Assembly (NCBI RefSeq): GCF_001557115.1
Contig: NZ_LSKQ01000074.1
Span: 1-64,000, forward strand
Length of the DNA: 64,000 nt
Direction: 5' to 3'
DNA from: Erythrobacter sp. CCH5-A1
Lineage (GTDB): Bacteria > Pseudomonadota > Alphaproteobacteria > Sphingomonadales > Sphingomonadaceae
Position 1 is the first letter of the stretch, and each line of letters begins with the position of its first letter. A model generated the notes under the pieces. That model did not search any database and had not been told where the DNA came from. It saw nothing but the letters and a program-made list of their open reading frames with translations. The translations under genes were made by a program, and so were the position numbers. Positions 33,688-42,416 of this stretch are shown here, in pieces.

Positions 33688-34535
33688 TCCGTGCCCTCAT
33701 CCTGGCGGCGAGCGCGATGGCGCTTGCCATGCCCGCCGCTGCGCAGAGCCGCGAACCCGCGTCACCGACCGCGCGCGTCACTGCCGCCAACCGGGCGGCA
33801 CTGCGCGAGCCGTCGAGCGCGGGATATATATATGCCGTCCAGGTCTATCCCTGGGCGGAAGGCGTGCTCTACCGGCTCTATGCCGCGCCCGAGCGCATCA
33901 CCGACATTGCCTTGCAGCCGGGCGAAACGATTGTGTCCGTCGCCGCCGGCGACACCGTGCGCTGGACTGTCGGCGATACCACCAGCGGCATCGGCGAAAG
34001 CAAGCGCGTGCACATCCTCGTCAAGCCGTTTTCGGCGGGCCTACGCACAAACCTTGTCATTGCTACCGATCGCCGGACCTACCATCTCCAGCTCGAAAGC
34101 ACGCCCGCGACCGCGATGGCGGCGATCTCCTGGACCTATCCACATGACGAGCTGATCGCGCTCCGGCGTCAGCGGGATGCAGCCGTGGCGGCGACGCCGA
34201 TCGCGTCGGGCCTCTCGGTCGAAAGCCTCAACTTCAACTATGCGATCTCGGGCGACAAGCCGGCCTGGCGGCCGCTGCGCGCGTTCGACGATGGGCGGCA
34301 GACCTACATCGAGTTCTCGCCCGCGATCGCCGTGGGTGAGGCGCCCCCGCTGTTCGTGATTGGCGAGGATGGCGAGGCCCAGCTCGTCAACTATCGCGTC
34401 GCCGGCCGCTATTATGTGGTCGACCGCCTGTTCGGTGTCGCCGAGCTGCGCCTTGGCGGCAAGAAACAGCAGATTGTCCGTATCACCGCCGCCCAGCCGA
34501 AGAGCCGGCAGCGCAAGGCCGGGAGGGGCGCGTGA
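33684..34535 (+). CDS. trbG: Conjugal transfer protein TrbG (VirB9-like)
   Basis: 283-residue periplasmic/outer-membrane core component. Signal peptide 1-20 (ends AAAQ), then the VirB9-like beta domain with TIVSVAAGDTVRW, MAAISWTYPHDEL and the C-terminal VDRLFGVAELRLG. Basic C-terminal tail. Overlaps trbF and trbI by 4 bases on each side. Confidence 0.94.
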   Translation: MIRALILAASAMALAMPAAAQSREPASPTARVTAANRAALREPSSAGYIYAVQVYPWAEGVLYRLYAAPERITDIALQPGETIVSVAAGDTVRWTVGDTTSGIGESKRVHILVKPFSAGLRTNLVIATDRRTYHLQLESTPATAMAAISWTYPHDELIALRRQRDAAVAATPIASGLSVESLNFNYAISGDKPAWRPLRAFDDGRQTYIEFSPAIAVGEAPPLFVIGEDGEAQLVNYRVAGRYYVVDRLFGVAELRLGGKKQQIVRITAAQPKSRQRKAGRGA

Positions 34536-35770
34536 CCGATCCAACCGCTTCTTCCGCGCCGATCGCGGCGCCCAAAGCCGACCCCGAAACGCTCGTTCTG
34601 CGCGCGGCGCCGGGCCGCGTCACCCGTTTTCGCCGCGGTGCGATCGTCGCCATCGCTGCCGCCGGCTCGACCGCGATCATCGGCGTCGCCTGGCTGGCGC
34701 TCAAGCCCGCGACCCTGAGCCTGATCGCACCAAGCGATGAAAAGCTGGTTGGCGCGAAGGCGCCGCCTGATGCGCTCGCGGGCGCGCCGACGAGCTATGG
34801 CGACGTGCCGAAGCTCGGGCCACCGCTTCCCGGTGATCTCGGGCGGCCGATCCTCGAGCGCCAGCGGCAGCTTGGCGGGATGGTTCCCCCTGACCCCGCT
34901 GCCGATGCGGTGAGCCGGGCCGCGCAGGAAGCCGAAGCCGAGCGCCAGCGCATCGCCGCTGAGCAGAAGGCCGCACGCGAGTCTGGCGTCATGCTGCAAT
35001 TGGCGGGCGGCGGTCGCGCCGCCGCCCCTGCACCGGTGACTACCGATGCAAGTGTTCCGCCAGCATCGGCCGAGACTGCCAAGCCGCTCCTCGACCCTGA
35101 CCGAGATCCTAACGCCCAGGGGCGCAAGAACGAATTGGTCGGCCGCGCCAATCGCGACGACGACATCAATCCGCACGCGCTGGCGCAGTCCGTATCGCCT
35201 TGGATCTTGCAGGCCGGCAGCATCATTGCCGCGAGCCTCATAACCGGGCTCAACTCGGATCTTCCCGGGCTCGTCACCGCGCAGATCACGGAGAACGTCT
35301 ATGACAGTGTGACCGGGCGCGGTCTGCTCATTCCGCAAGGATCGCGGCTGATCGGCAGCTACGACAGCGTTGTAGCGTTTGGGCAGAGCCGTGCGCTGGT
35401 CGTCTGGCAGCGGATCATCCTGCCCGACGGCTCGTCGATTCGTATCGACAATGTGCCGGCGACCGATACGCAGGGCTATGCGGGTCTGTCCGACCGGATC
35501 GACCGGCATACTTGGCAGCTTCTGAAGGGCGTCGCCCTGTCGACATTGCTGGGCGTCGGCACTGAATTGAGCTTCGGCAGCACCGAAAGCGACCTTGTCC
35601 GGGCGATCCGCGAGTCAGCGCAGCAGAGCGGCGCGCGCGCCAGCGATCAGCTCGTCACGCGCAATCTCAATATCCAGCCGACCTTGCGCGTTCGCCCCGG
35701 CTGGCCGCTACGGGTGGTCGTGCACAAAGACATCATATTGCCCGGACCCTGGGGAGGCCGTCATGGCTGA
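34532..35770 (+). CDS. trbI: Conjugal transfer protein TrbI (VirB10-like)
   Basis: 412-residue energy-sensing channel protein that spans both membranes. Single membrane helix near the N-terminus (about 32-55), Pro/Ala/Glu-rich periplasmic linker (about 70-200), and the conserved VirB10 domain: ILQAGSIIAASLITGLNSDL, YDSVTGRGLLIPQGSRLIG, and WPLRVVVHKDIILPGPWGG at the C-terminus. The last 8 bases overlap the DUF2274 gene. Confidence 0.95.
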   Translation: MTDPTASSAPIAAPKADPETLVLRAAPGRVTRFRRGAIVAIAAAGSTAIIGVAWLALKPATLSLIAPSDEKLVGAKAPPDALAGAPTSYGDVPKLGPPLPGDLGRPILERQRQLGGMVPPDPAADAVSRAAQEAEAERQRIAAEQKAARESGVMLQLAGGGRAAAPAPVTTDASVPPASAETAKPLLDPDRDPNAQGRKNELVGRANRDDDINPHALAQSVSPWILQAGSIIAASLITGLNSDLPGLVTAQITENVYDSVTGRGLLIPQGSRLIGSYDSVVAFGQSRALVVWQRIILPDGSSIRIDNVPATDTQGYAGLSDRIDRHTWQLLKGVALSTLLGVGTELSFGSTESDLVRAIRESAQQSGARASDQLVTRNLNIQPTLRVRPGWPLRVVVHKDIILPGPWGGRHG

Positions 35771-35975
35771 TTTGAAGCTGCCAAGGCTGCCCGATCGGAC
35801 GCCGGTTAAGATCACGATCAACGTCATGCCGGATCTCATCGAAGCGCTGAACGACTACGCCGAGGCCTATGAGGCGGCCTACGGCCGACGCGAGTCCGTA
35901 CCGGACCTCATTCCATTCATGCTTAGCGGCTTCCTGGCGAGCGACCGCTCGTTCAGCCGGGCACGTAAGAAATAG
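35763..35975 (+). CDS. DUF2274 domain-containing protein
   Basis: 70 residues: LKLPRLPDRTPVKITINVMP, then DLIEALNDYAEAYEAAYG. This family sits after trbI in trb-type ICEs of sphingomonads and relatives, and has an RHH-like pattern (one strand and two helices). It overlaps trbI by 8 bases. Function unknown; an operon-end regulator is plausible. Confidence 0.85.
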   Translation: MADLKLPRLPDRTPVKITINVMPDLIEALNDYAEAYEAAYGRRESVPDLIPFMLSGFLASDRSFSRARKK

Positions 35976-35979
35976 TCCG

Positions 35980-36213
35980 ATGTCGGCCCGGCAGCCTGCA
36001 ACGAATGGCGACGACGCGCCCCCGATTGGGCCGATAAGCGTTCGCATTCCCGACGCAGTACGGATGACGGGGCTCAGCAAATCCAAGATCTACCAGCTCA
36101 TCGCTTCCGGCGACATCGAGGCAGCCAAGGTCGGCCGTGCAACCGTGGTGTTTGTCGATAGTCTGCGGTCCTTTCTGCGATCACACTGTAAACAGCCGCG
36201 TTCTCGGGCGTAG
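35980..36213 (+). CDS. AlpA/excisionase-type helix-turn-helix protein
   Basis: 77 residues with a MerR-like winged HTH: IPDAVRMTGLSKSKIYQLIA, then GDIEAAKVGRATVVFVDSLR. The N-terminal 18 residues are disordered. Last gene of the conjugation block, starting 4 bases after the DUF2274 stop. It lies 143 bases from the first attachment-like core (36357), a usual place for an excisionase, making it a second candidate directionality factor besides the protein at 7875. Confidence 0.75.
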   Translation: MSARQPATNGDDAPPIGPISVRIPDAVRMTGLSKSKIYQLIASGDIEAAKVGRATVVFVDSLRSFLRSHCKQPRSRA

Positions 36214-36356
36214 CAGGGATCGCGCATGTCGGCCTGTCGATATTTCGGCACGGCCTGTCGCGAAGGGGTAAAATTGGGGGTGGATTGAGCGGAATTATCG
36301 GCACGACGATCAAGAACGTTGTTATAAATCAGTATCTTATGTTTTTCGTGTGAATC

Positions 36357-36371
36357 CCTCCTCCGCTACCA
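36357..36371. repeat. Attachment-like core repeat, copy 1
   Basis: CCTCCTCCGCTACCA, followed by CGAAAATAA. Identical 15-base cores occur at 53723 and 63938. The sequence resembles the 3' end of a tRNA acceptor arm with CCA, but no tRNA body is attached. It marks the junction of the ICE right end with island A. Confidence 0.65.
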
Positions 36372-36907
36372 CGAAAATAAGCACTTGAAAATTAACGATA
36401 AAAATCCACAAAGTGGGACTCGAACGGCGTCGAGTTCCTCCGTCAGGTATCGGCGCCTAGTCACTGATATTACGAAAATTTTGAAGTGTTTGAGTTAGCG
36501 GTACCCAATCCGGACATCGCCTCTTGCTCGACTATGCGGGGGTATTTTGGTGGTATCGCGGAAGGGCTAAACTGGCCCGCAATACCCCCCAAGGGCCGCA
36601 GGGGAGTTCCATAAGCGCAAACAATGTTGCCGCTGGCTCGGGTCGGGCATGCATCGCACGTCTAAGCGGCCGTTGCGCGCGCTTACGCTGGTCAGCGCAG
36701 CTGGTCTGGCAATCATCCGGAATCCGCCTGGGCGCCATCGGTCGGATTGACTGGACCTGAGACTTAGCCGTCTTTACCCGCCACTCAACCGAGTGACGGT
36801 AATTGCCAGAAGCGGCCAACTCACGTCCCTAGTGAAGTTGGCGGTTGGTCTCGATCCCTATCTGTGCGCAACGCATGATTGTACCGATCCCGATCCGCGA
36901 TTGGAGT
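36372..36907. repeat. Left-end region of island A, homologous to 53738-54125
   Basis: No gene. From the core to about 36765 the sequence is clearly related to the stretch after core copy 2: AACGATAAAAAT then AGTGGG, the motif GGGGGTAT at 36538-36545 with a second degenerate copy after it, inverted ATACCCCC at 36582-36589, and GGCTCGGGTCGGGC about 60 bases later. Repeated GGGGGTAT motifs beside an attachment core look like recombinase arm sites. An integrase gene would be expected next to them and is absent. Confidence 0.6.
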
Positions 36908-38278
36908 TCACGCCGCCGGCAAGCGGAGTATCGCTGTTGTTCCGCCGCCCGGTGTATCGCGTAGCTCGAAGGCGCCTGCATGCTGCGCGGCGAAATTGTG
37001 CACGATGCTCAGCCCCAAGCCTGCCCCGCCCGTGTCCCGATTGCGAGAACCTTCACCGCGTTCGAAGGGGCGCAGGAGCCGCTCCCGGTCCGTCTCGGGA
37101 ATGCCCGGGCCTTCGTCGCGCACCGAAATGGCAACCTCACCCTGCGACAGCGCGATGCCGACCGTGCCGCCACCCGCGTAGGTCACGGCATTGCTGAGCA
37201 AATTCTCGATCGCCCGGCGGAAGGCGGGCTCGGGGACCCGGATCTGTGCGTCCTCGCCCGGTTCGAGCTGGATCATCCCTCTGCCTGCATCCATCTCTTC
37301 CACGATCAGTTCGAGTGCCGCGTGCACGTCGATCAGCGCGGTCGGTGCGGCCGCGTCGCGGGCGAAATTGAGCACCTCGCCGATCATCGCCTGCATCCGC
37401 TCGACATCATGCACCATGCGCGTGCGTTGCGGCTCGGGCACGGCTTCGATCCGCAGGCGCAGGCCGGTGAGAGGGGTGCGCAGGTCGTGGGCGATAGCGG
37501 TGAGCATGCGCGCGCGTTCGTTTGCCTCTTCGGCAAGCCGTTGCTGCATCGCGGCGATCGCGGCAGCCGCCTCGCGCAGTTCGCGCGGGCCCTCCTGCGG
37601 GATCGACGCTGCATCGCTGCCCAGAGCCTCCGCCAGCGCGCGAAACGGACGCGTCAGCCGCCGTGCGAAGAACCAGGCGAGCGGGGCCAGCAGCAGCAGG
37701 CTGACGGCCAGCGCGATGAGGATGCTGCGCTGCCATCCGCCGAGGAACGGCTCGGCAGGCCGGACGACCAGCCAGCGGCCGTCGGGCTGGCTCAGGCTGG
37801 CGGCATAGGCTGGCAGGGGCAGATCGAGCAGCACCTTCCGCAAGGCCCCTGTCGCGGCGGCAGGTTCGACCACCTTGAGCTTCGCCGCGTCGCGCTCACG
37901 CAGGACAATGGTATCGGGCAGGTCCTTGCCGAACACGCGCACCGCCTCCTCTTTCGGCATGGTCCGGACACTGAGGGCGACGTCGGGTGCCGCGTCGAGC
38001 CGTGTCACCCGCAGATCACTGTCGGGCTTGCCGAGTTCGGCGGCGAGCAGGCCTTCAATCATGGGGATTCGCGGACCCGAAGGCGGCGCGGCGGCGATGC
38101 TTCGCTCGAAGCCGGGGGTCTCGGCGCGCAGGGCCATGATCGCTTCTGACGCAACGATCCGCGTCGCCGGAGGAGGCGGCGCGGCGAGGACGATGATCGC
38201 CGTCGCCGTCACGCTGAGGACCGCCACCGCGATCCCGAAGCCGCCGATCGACACGAGGGCGCTGGGCGCGCGCTTCAT
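36908..38278 (-). CDS. Sensor histidine kinase (two-component system)
   Basis: 456-residue membrane kinase. Two membrane helices (about 8-32 and 185-205) bracket a periplasmic sensor of about 150 residues. Then come HAMP (206-260), the HisKA H-box AIAHDLRTPLTGLRLR (phosphorylated His264) and HATPase_c (about 320-455) with the N box ENLLSNAVTYAGGG and G boxes DEGPGIP and GGAGLGLSIV. It overlaps the response-regulator gene by 4 bases. The EnvZ/QseC-like layout suggests sensing of a periplasmic signal linked to the divergent TonB receptor. Confidence 0.92.
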   Translation of the reverse strand: MKRAPSALVSIGGFGIAVAVLSVTATAIIVLAAPPPPATRIVASEAIMALRAETPGFERSIAAAPPSGPRIPMIEGLLAAELGKPDSDLRVTRLDAAPDVALSVRTMPKEEAVRVFGKDLPDTIVLRERDAAKLKVVEPAAATGALRKVLLDLPLPAYAASLSQPDGRWLVVRPAEPFLGGWQRSILIALAVSLLLLAPLAWFFARRLTRPFRALAEALGSDAASIPQEGPRELREAAAAIAAMQQRLAEEANERARMLTAIAHDLRTPLTGLRLRIEAVPEPQRTRMVHDVERMQAMIGEVLNFARDAAAPTALIDVHAALELIVEEMDAGRGMIQLEPGEDAQIRVPEPAFRRAIENLLSNAVTYAGGGTVGIALSQGEVAISVRDEGPGIPETDRERLLRPFERGEGSRNRDTGGAGLGLSIVHNFAAQHAGAFELRDTPGGGTTAILRLPAA

Positions 38279-39000
38279 GCCCGCTGCACCTTCGGAAGGA
38301 ACCGGTAACCCGCGCCGCGCACGGTCTCGATCAGCGGGGCCGGGTCCGCCTCGGCGAGCTTGCGGCGCAACCGGCTGACGGCGATGTCGATGGCGCGGTC
38401 ATAGGGCGCGGCATCCATCCCGCGGGCAAGGTCGAGCAGGACATCGCGCGACAGGATGCGCCCGGGCCGCCTGACGAAGGCGGCGAGCAGCGCGTGCTCG
38501 CCCTCGGTCAGTGTCAAGGGATTGCCAGAGGGCGAACGCAGCCGCCTTTGCTCGACATCGAACCACCAGCCCGCGAACGTCACGGCGTCGCCGGATGGAC
38601 CGAGCGTTTCCCCCCGATCGACCGCCGGGCGTCGCAGCAGCGCCCGCACCCGCGCCAGCAACTCGCGCGGCTCGAAGGGCTTGGTCATGTAATCCCATGC
38701 GCCGACCTCGAGCCCCACGATCCGGTCGGTCACGGCATCGAGCGCGCTGAGCATCAGGATCGGCGTGCCGCTTGCGCCCAAACGCCGGCACAGCGACAGG
38801 CCGTCCTCGCCCGGCATCATGACATCGAGCACGATCAGGTCGGCGGGCGCTGCCGCCAGCGCGCGCTCGCACGCCGCCGCATTCTCCGCCGCGCGAACCG
38901 CATAGCCGTGCATCCCGAGAAAATCGGCGATCGCGTCGCGAATGCTCGCATCGTCGTCGACGACGAGGATCGCGCTCGGGGAATCGGGCAGGGGCGTCAT
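38275..39000 (-). CDS. OmpR-family response regulator
   Basis: 241 residues. Receiver domain (about 10-122) with acidic pocket VVDDD, phospho-acceptor Asp59 (LIVLDVMMPGEDG) and Lys107 (TKPFEP). Winged-helix DNA-binding domain (about 140-238: LTLTEGEHALLAAFV and YDRAIDIAVSRLRRKL). ATG 39000 is chosen; ATG 39030 would add ten residues. It is divergent from the TonB receptor at 39122, whose promoter lies in the 121-base gap and is a natural target. Confidence 0.92.
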   Translation of the reverse strand: MTPLPDSPSAILVVDDDASIRDAIADFLGMHGYAVRAAENAAACERALAAAPADLIVLDVMMPGEDGLSLCRRLGASGTPILMLSALDAVTDRIVGLEVGAWDYMTKPFEPRELLARVRALLRRPAVDRGETLGPSGDAVTFAGWWFDVEQRRLRSPSGNPLTLTEGEHALLAAFVRRPGRILSRDVLLDLARGMDAAPYDRAIDIAVSRLRRKLAEADPAPLIETVRGAGYRFLPKVQRA

Positions 39001-39121
39001 GGCGGGCGGGATAGCAGGGCTTTGTAGCATTGGCGTATCACGACCCGTTACACCCGCGCCATCCGGTCGATACGCAAGACTGCTCTTGTCTCCGCCAGGT
39101 TCACGAACTTGGAGATTTGGT

Positions 39122-41788
39122 GTGACAGTGAGATGGTGCGGACTGGCGGCGGGACTTCTGGCGGGCGCGGCGCCGGGCGCAGTGCTGGCGCAGGCGGCTG
39201 AGGAGACGAAGGCCCCCCCGGCCGCGAGCGATTCGCAGGCGCAAGGAGAAGGCGAGGCCGCCAACCCGCCGAAGCGGGTCTTCTACGGCGCTGATGGGAA
39301 GCCGCTGCCTCCGGAGCTCGCAAGGCAGATCGAGGAACAGCTGAAAGACCAGTTGCCCCCGCCGGACGCCACAGGAGCGCAGCCGGGGGTGCGGGTCCAG
39401 ACGCTTGACGGCAAGCCCCTGCCGCCCGAACTCGCCAAGAAGCTGCTCGAACAATATGGCGATCAGCTTCCGCCCGAAGCGCGCGAGGCCGCACGCGCGG
39501 CCGCGAGCACGGCGGAAGGCGGCGAAAAGGCGGCTACGACGAGCGGAGCTCCGCCCAAGCCTGATGGCATCGTCGTCTCCGGCGAGCGTCCGCGCGGCTC
39601 GGTGAACAGCGACATCCCGCCCGAACGCAGCTTCAGCCAGCTTGATATCCGCGCCTTCGGTGCCGAGAACATCGGCGCACTGCTTGACACCATTGCCCCC
39701 CAGACCGCCAGCAACCGCGGTCGGGGTGACGCCCCGCCGGTGACGCTGCTCAACGGAAGGCGCGTCTCCGATTTCGCGGAAATCGCACGGATCCCATCCG
39801 AGGCGATCGAGCGCATGGAAATCTTCCCCGAGGAACTCGCGCTGCAATACGGCTACCGCGCCGACCAGAAGGTGGTGAACATCGTCACCTTCCCGCGCTA
39901 TCAGTCGCGAATTGGGCAGGCGAGCTTTCTGACCCCGGGCGAAGGCGGGCGGGAAACCGGCATCGGCAATGCCGACTATCTGCGGATCGCCGGCGACACC
40001 CGCATCGCGCTGGGCGCAACCTATTCGCACGCAGACAACCTTCTCGAAAGCGAGCGCGACGTGCGGCAGTTTGCGGCCACGCCCGAGCTGGGCGAGGTCC
40101 GCACGCTGCTCCCCGAAAACGAACGCTTCGGCGTCAACGGCGTGCTGAGCGGGCATGTCCTGAACGATATCTCGGCAACCCTCAACGGCCGGGTCGACGT
40201 CAGCCGCAACGACAGCCTGCTGGGGCGCGGGCAGGGGCGGATCCTGCGGCGCGACAGCGATCAGACGCTGGTGCATGTCGGCACCACCATCGGCGGCCGC
40301 CTTGGCCGGTGGCAATGGACCGCGCTCGGCAATTTCGACCGGACCGAGGGCGAGGTGCTGACCGATGCGGCGGATACGCCATTACGGCGCGACACCGCGC
40401 TATCGACCGACACGCTGTTCAACGCCGATTTCCTCGCTTCGGGGCCGGTTGCAACGCTGCCTGCGGGCCCGCTGTCGGCAAGCCTGCGGGTCGGCGGGGA
40501 ATTCCGCGACTTCACCGGCCGGGCGAGCTTTGCCGGCACCGCAACGCTGGCCGATCTGTCACGCGACCGTGGCGGGGTGCAGGCGGATATCTCTGTCCCC
40601 CTTCTGAGCCGCACCGAGGAGAAGGCATCGCCGCTGGGCAATCTGACGCTCAATGCCAACCTCGCCTACGACCGTCTGTCGGACGCAGGGACGCTGTGGA
40701 CCTATGGCTTCGGTCTCAACTGGTCGCCCGCCAAGGCCATCGACATCGTCGCCTCGTTCACGCGCGAAGAGGGCGCGCCCACGCTCGAGCAGCTGGGCGG
40801 GCCGACGCTGATCACGCCGAACCTTCGCACCTTCGACTTCGTCCGCCGCGAGGTGGTCGACATCAACCGCGTCACCGGCGGCAATCCTGCTCTCGCCAAT
40901 GACGATCGCCGCCTGTTCCGGCTCGGCGTGACCCTGCGGCCGCTGGCCAAGACCGACTTCAGCATCAGCGCCGATTACGTGCGCAGCCGGACCGACAATC
41001 CGGTTTCCCCCTTTCCAATCCTCACTTCGCTGATCGAGTCGGCCTTTCCCGAGCGCTTTACCCGCGATGCGGCGGGCCGCCTGCAACAGATCGATGCCCG
41101 CGCGGTCAACTTCGCCGAGGCGCGCCAGCAGCAGCTGCGCTGGGGGGTCAACTTCACCCGCCCGCTCGGCAAGGTGCCCGAATATCTGCGTGATGCACGG
41201 GTGAAGGTGGTAACCAGCGAGGCCGAGGTGAAGCGGCTGTTCCCGAACGCCGCGCTGGTCCGCGCCGAACCCGGCAGCGCGACCGCGCAAGGGGCGGCCA
41301 ACCTCACCAGCCGCGTCTTTGTCAGCCTCTACCACAACTGGTTTCTCGAGGACGAGATCACCTTGCGCCGCGGCAGCCCCAGGCTCGACCTGCTCGATGG
41401 CGGTGCGGTCGATTTCCTCGGCGGCAGGCGGCGGCACGAGGTCGATCTTCAGGCGGGCGCGTTCAAGGGCGGCTGGGGCGCGCGGGTCTCTGCCAACTGG
41501 CGCAGCGCGACCGCAGTGCGTGATCCGGGTCAGCCCGCGAGCGACCTGCGCTTCGACGACTACGCGATCGTCAATCTCAATCTTTTCGCCAACCTCTCCG
41601 AGGCGGTCGGCGGCAAGAAGCCTCCTGCTTGGCTGAGGGGCACGCGCGTTTCGCTGGGGGTCACCAACCTGTTTAACACCCGCCCGCAGGTGCGCGACGC
41701 GGCAGGCACCGTGCCGTTGAGCTACCAGCCGGCCTATCTCGATCCGCTCGGCAGGGTAATCAGCTTCAGCCTGCGCAAGATTTTCTGA
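39122..41788 (+). CDS. TonB-dependent receptor with a repeated N-terminal extension
   Basis: 888 residues. Signal peptide about 1-25 (ends VLAQ). The extension to about residue 150 carries two copies of the motif DGKPLPPELA, each followed by a Gln/Leu-rich helix (one near residue 58, one near 99). Then plug domain (about 165-270: PPVTLLNGRRVSDFAEIARI) and beta barrel to the terminal Phe (ISFSLRKIF). The start is GTG 39122 with GGAG 7 bases upstream. Upstream extensions in TonB receptors often signal to regulators, but this one does not look like the standard signalling domain. Divergent from the two-component pair, which probably controls it. Ligand unknown. Confidence 0.88.
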   Translation: MTVRWCGLAAGLLAGAAPGAVLAQAAEETKAPPAASDSQAQGEGEAANPPKRVFYGADGKPLPPELARQIEEQLKDQLPPPDATGAQPGVRVQTLDGKPLPPELAKKLLEQYGDQLPPEAREAARAAASTAEGGEKAATTSGAPPKPDGIVVSGERPRGSVNSDIPPERSFSQLDIRAFGAENIGALLDTIAPQTASNRGRGDAPPVTLLNGRRVSDFAEIARIPSEAIERMEIFPEELALQYGYRADQKVVNIVTFPRYQSRIGQASFLTPGEGGRETGIGNADYLRIAGDTRIALGATYSHADNLLESERDVRQFAATPELGEVRTLLPENERFGVNGVLSGHVLNDISATLNGRVDVSRNDSLLGRGQGRILRRDSDQTLVHVGTTIGGRLGRWQWTALGNFDRTEGEVLTDAADTPLRRDTALSTDTLFNADFLASGPVATLPAGPLSASLRVGGEFRDFTGRASFAGTATLADLSRDRGGVQADISVPLLSRTEEKASPLGNLTLNANLAYDRLSDAGTLWTYGFGLNWSPAKAIDIVASFTREEGAPTLEQLGGPTLITPNLRTFDFVRREVVDINRVTGGNPALANDDRRLFRLGVTLRPLAKTDFSISADYVRSRTDNPVSPFPILTSLIESAFPERFTRDAAGRLQQIDARAVNFAEARQQQLRWGVNFTRPLGKVPEYLRDARVKVVTSEAEVKRLFPNAALVRAEPGSATAQGAANLTSRVFVSLYHNWFLEDEITLRRGSPRLDLLDGGAVDFLGGRRRHEVDLQAGAFKGGWGARVSANWRSATAVRDPGQPASDLRFDDYAIVNLNLFANLSEAVGGKKPPAWLRGTRVSLGVTNLFNTRPQVRDAAGTVPLSYQPAYLDPLGRVISFSLRKIF

Positions 41789-41844
41789 GCGCCCCGTGCC
41801 ACCGGTCGGCCATCCTTTTCATCGTCCCTTGTGAGGTATTCTTC

Positions 41845-42366
41845 ATGCGTCCCATTGCCCTAATCATCGTCGCCCTTGCCATGGTCCTTCCTGCCCCCGC
41901 ACCGGCTGCGCCGCCCGAATCTGGCGAAGTCAGCCGCTTCCTCGCGAGCCAGGGCTTTACGGTCCTCAAGCTCACCAAGCTGCCCACCGGTCACGAGATC
42001 ATCGACGTTGAGATCAATGGTCAGGCGGGCACTTTCGTGCTCGACTCCGGCGCCGGTGCGACCGTGGTGAGGCATGACCGGCTGGCGAAGTTCGGGCTCG
42101 GCGCAGCAACCGGCGAACAGCAGGGCGCGGGCGCCGGGGGCGCCATCGCGATCACCAGCCATCCGATCGGAAGCATCGCGCTCGATGGCCGGGCCGTGCC
42201 CCTGAAGCAGGTCTACAGCACCAATCTCGACAGCGTCGTCGCGCGGCTGAAGGCGGCTACGGGCACCGAGATCGACGGGGTCGTCGGCCAGGACATCCTC
42301 AGCGGCTTTGCCGGGATCATCAATATCGGATCGAGCGAGCTCTACCTCAAGCTTCCTGCGGGCTGA
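41845..42366 (+). CDS. Retropepsin-like aspartic protease, exported
   Basis: 173 residues with a signal peptide (1-22, ends APAA). A single aspartic-protease lobe shows the catalytic Asp-Ser-Gly (FVLDSGAGATVV, Asp67) and flap/psi-loop pattern EIDGVVGQDIL. Such one-lobe proteins dimerise like retroviral proteases. It is located 56 bases after the TonB receptor stop, same strand, probably co-transcribed. It may process the receptor extension or a peptide substrate in the periplasm (inference). Confidence 0.8.
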   Translation: MRPIALIIVALAMVLPAPAPAAPPESGEVSRFLASQGFTVLKLTKLPTGHEIIDVEINGQAGTFVLDSGAGATVVRHDRLAKFGLGAATGEQQGAGAGGAIAITSHPIGSIALDGRAVPLKQVYSTNLDSVVARLKAATGTEIDGVVGQDILSGFAGIINIGSSELYLKLPAG

Positions 42367-42416
42367 ACCGGCGCGCCAGCGCGCATCGGCATGGTCGCTG
42401 CGTGATCAAGTCGTCT

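Noticed and set aside
36343..36371. tRNA gene at the core repeat
   Set aside because: The core ends in CTACCA and looks like a tRNA 3' end, but none of the three copies has an anticodon arm, D-arm or clean T-loop upstream. At most it is an acceptor-end fragment.
36214..36907. Integrase or transposase near the ICE right end
   Set aside because: No frame in this gap or in the other core flanks shows the Arg-His-Arg-Tyr or DDE patterns; only short unsupported frames occur.
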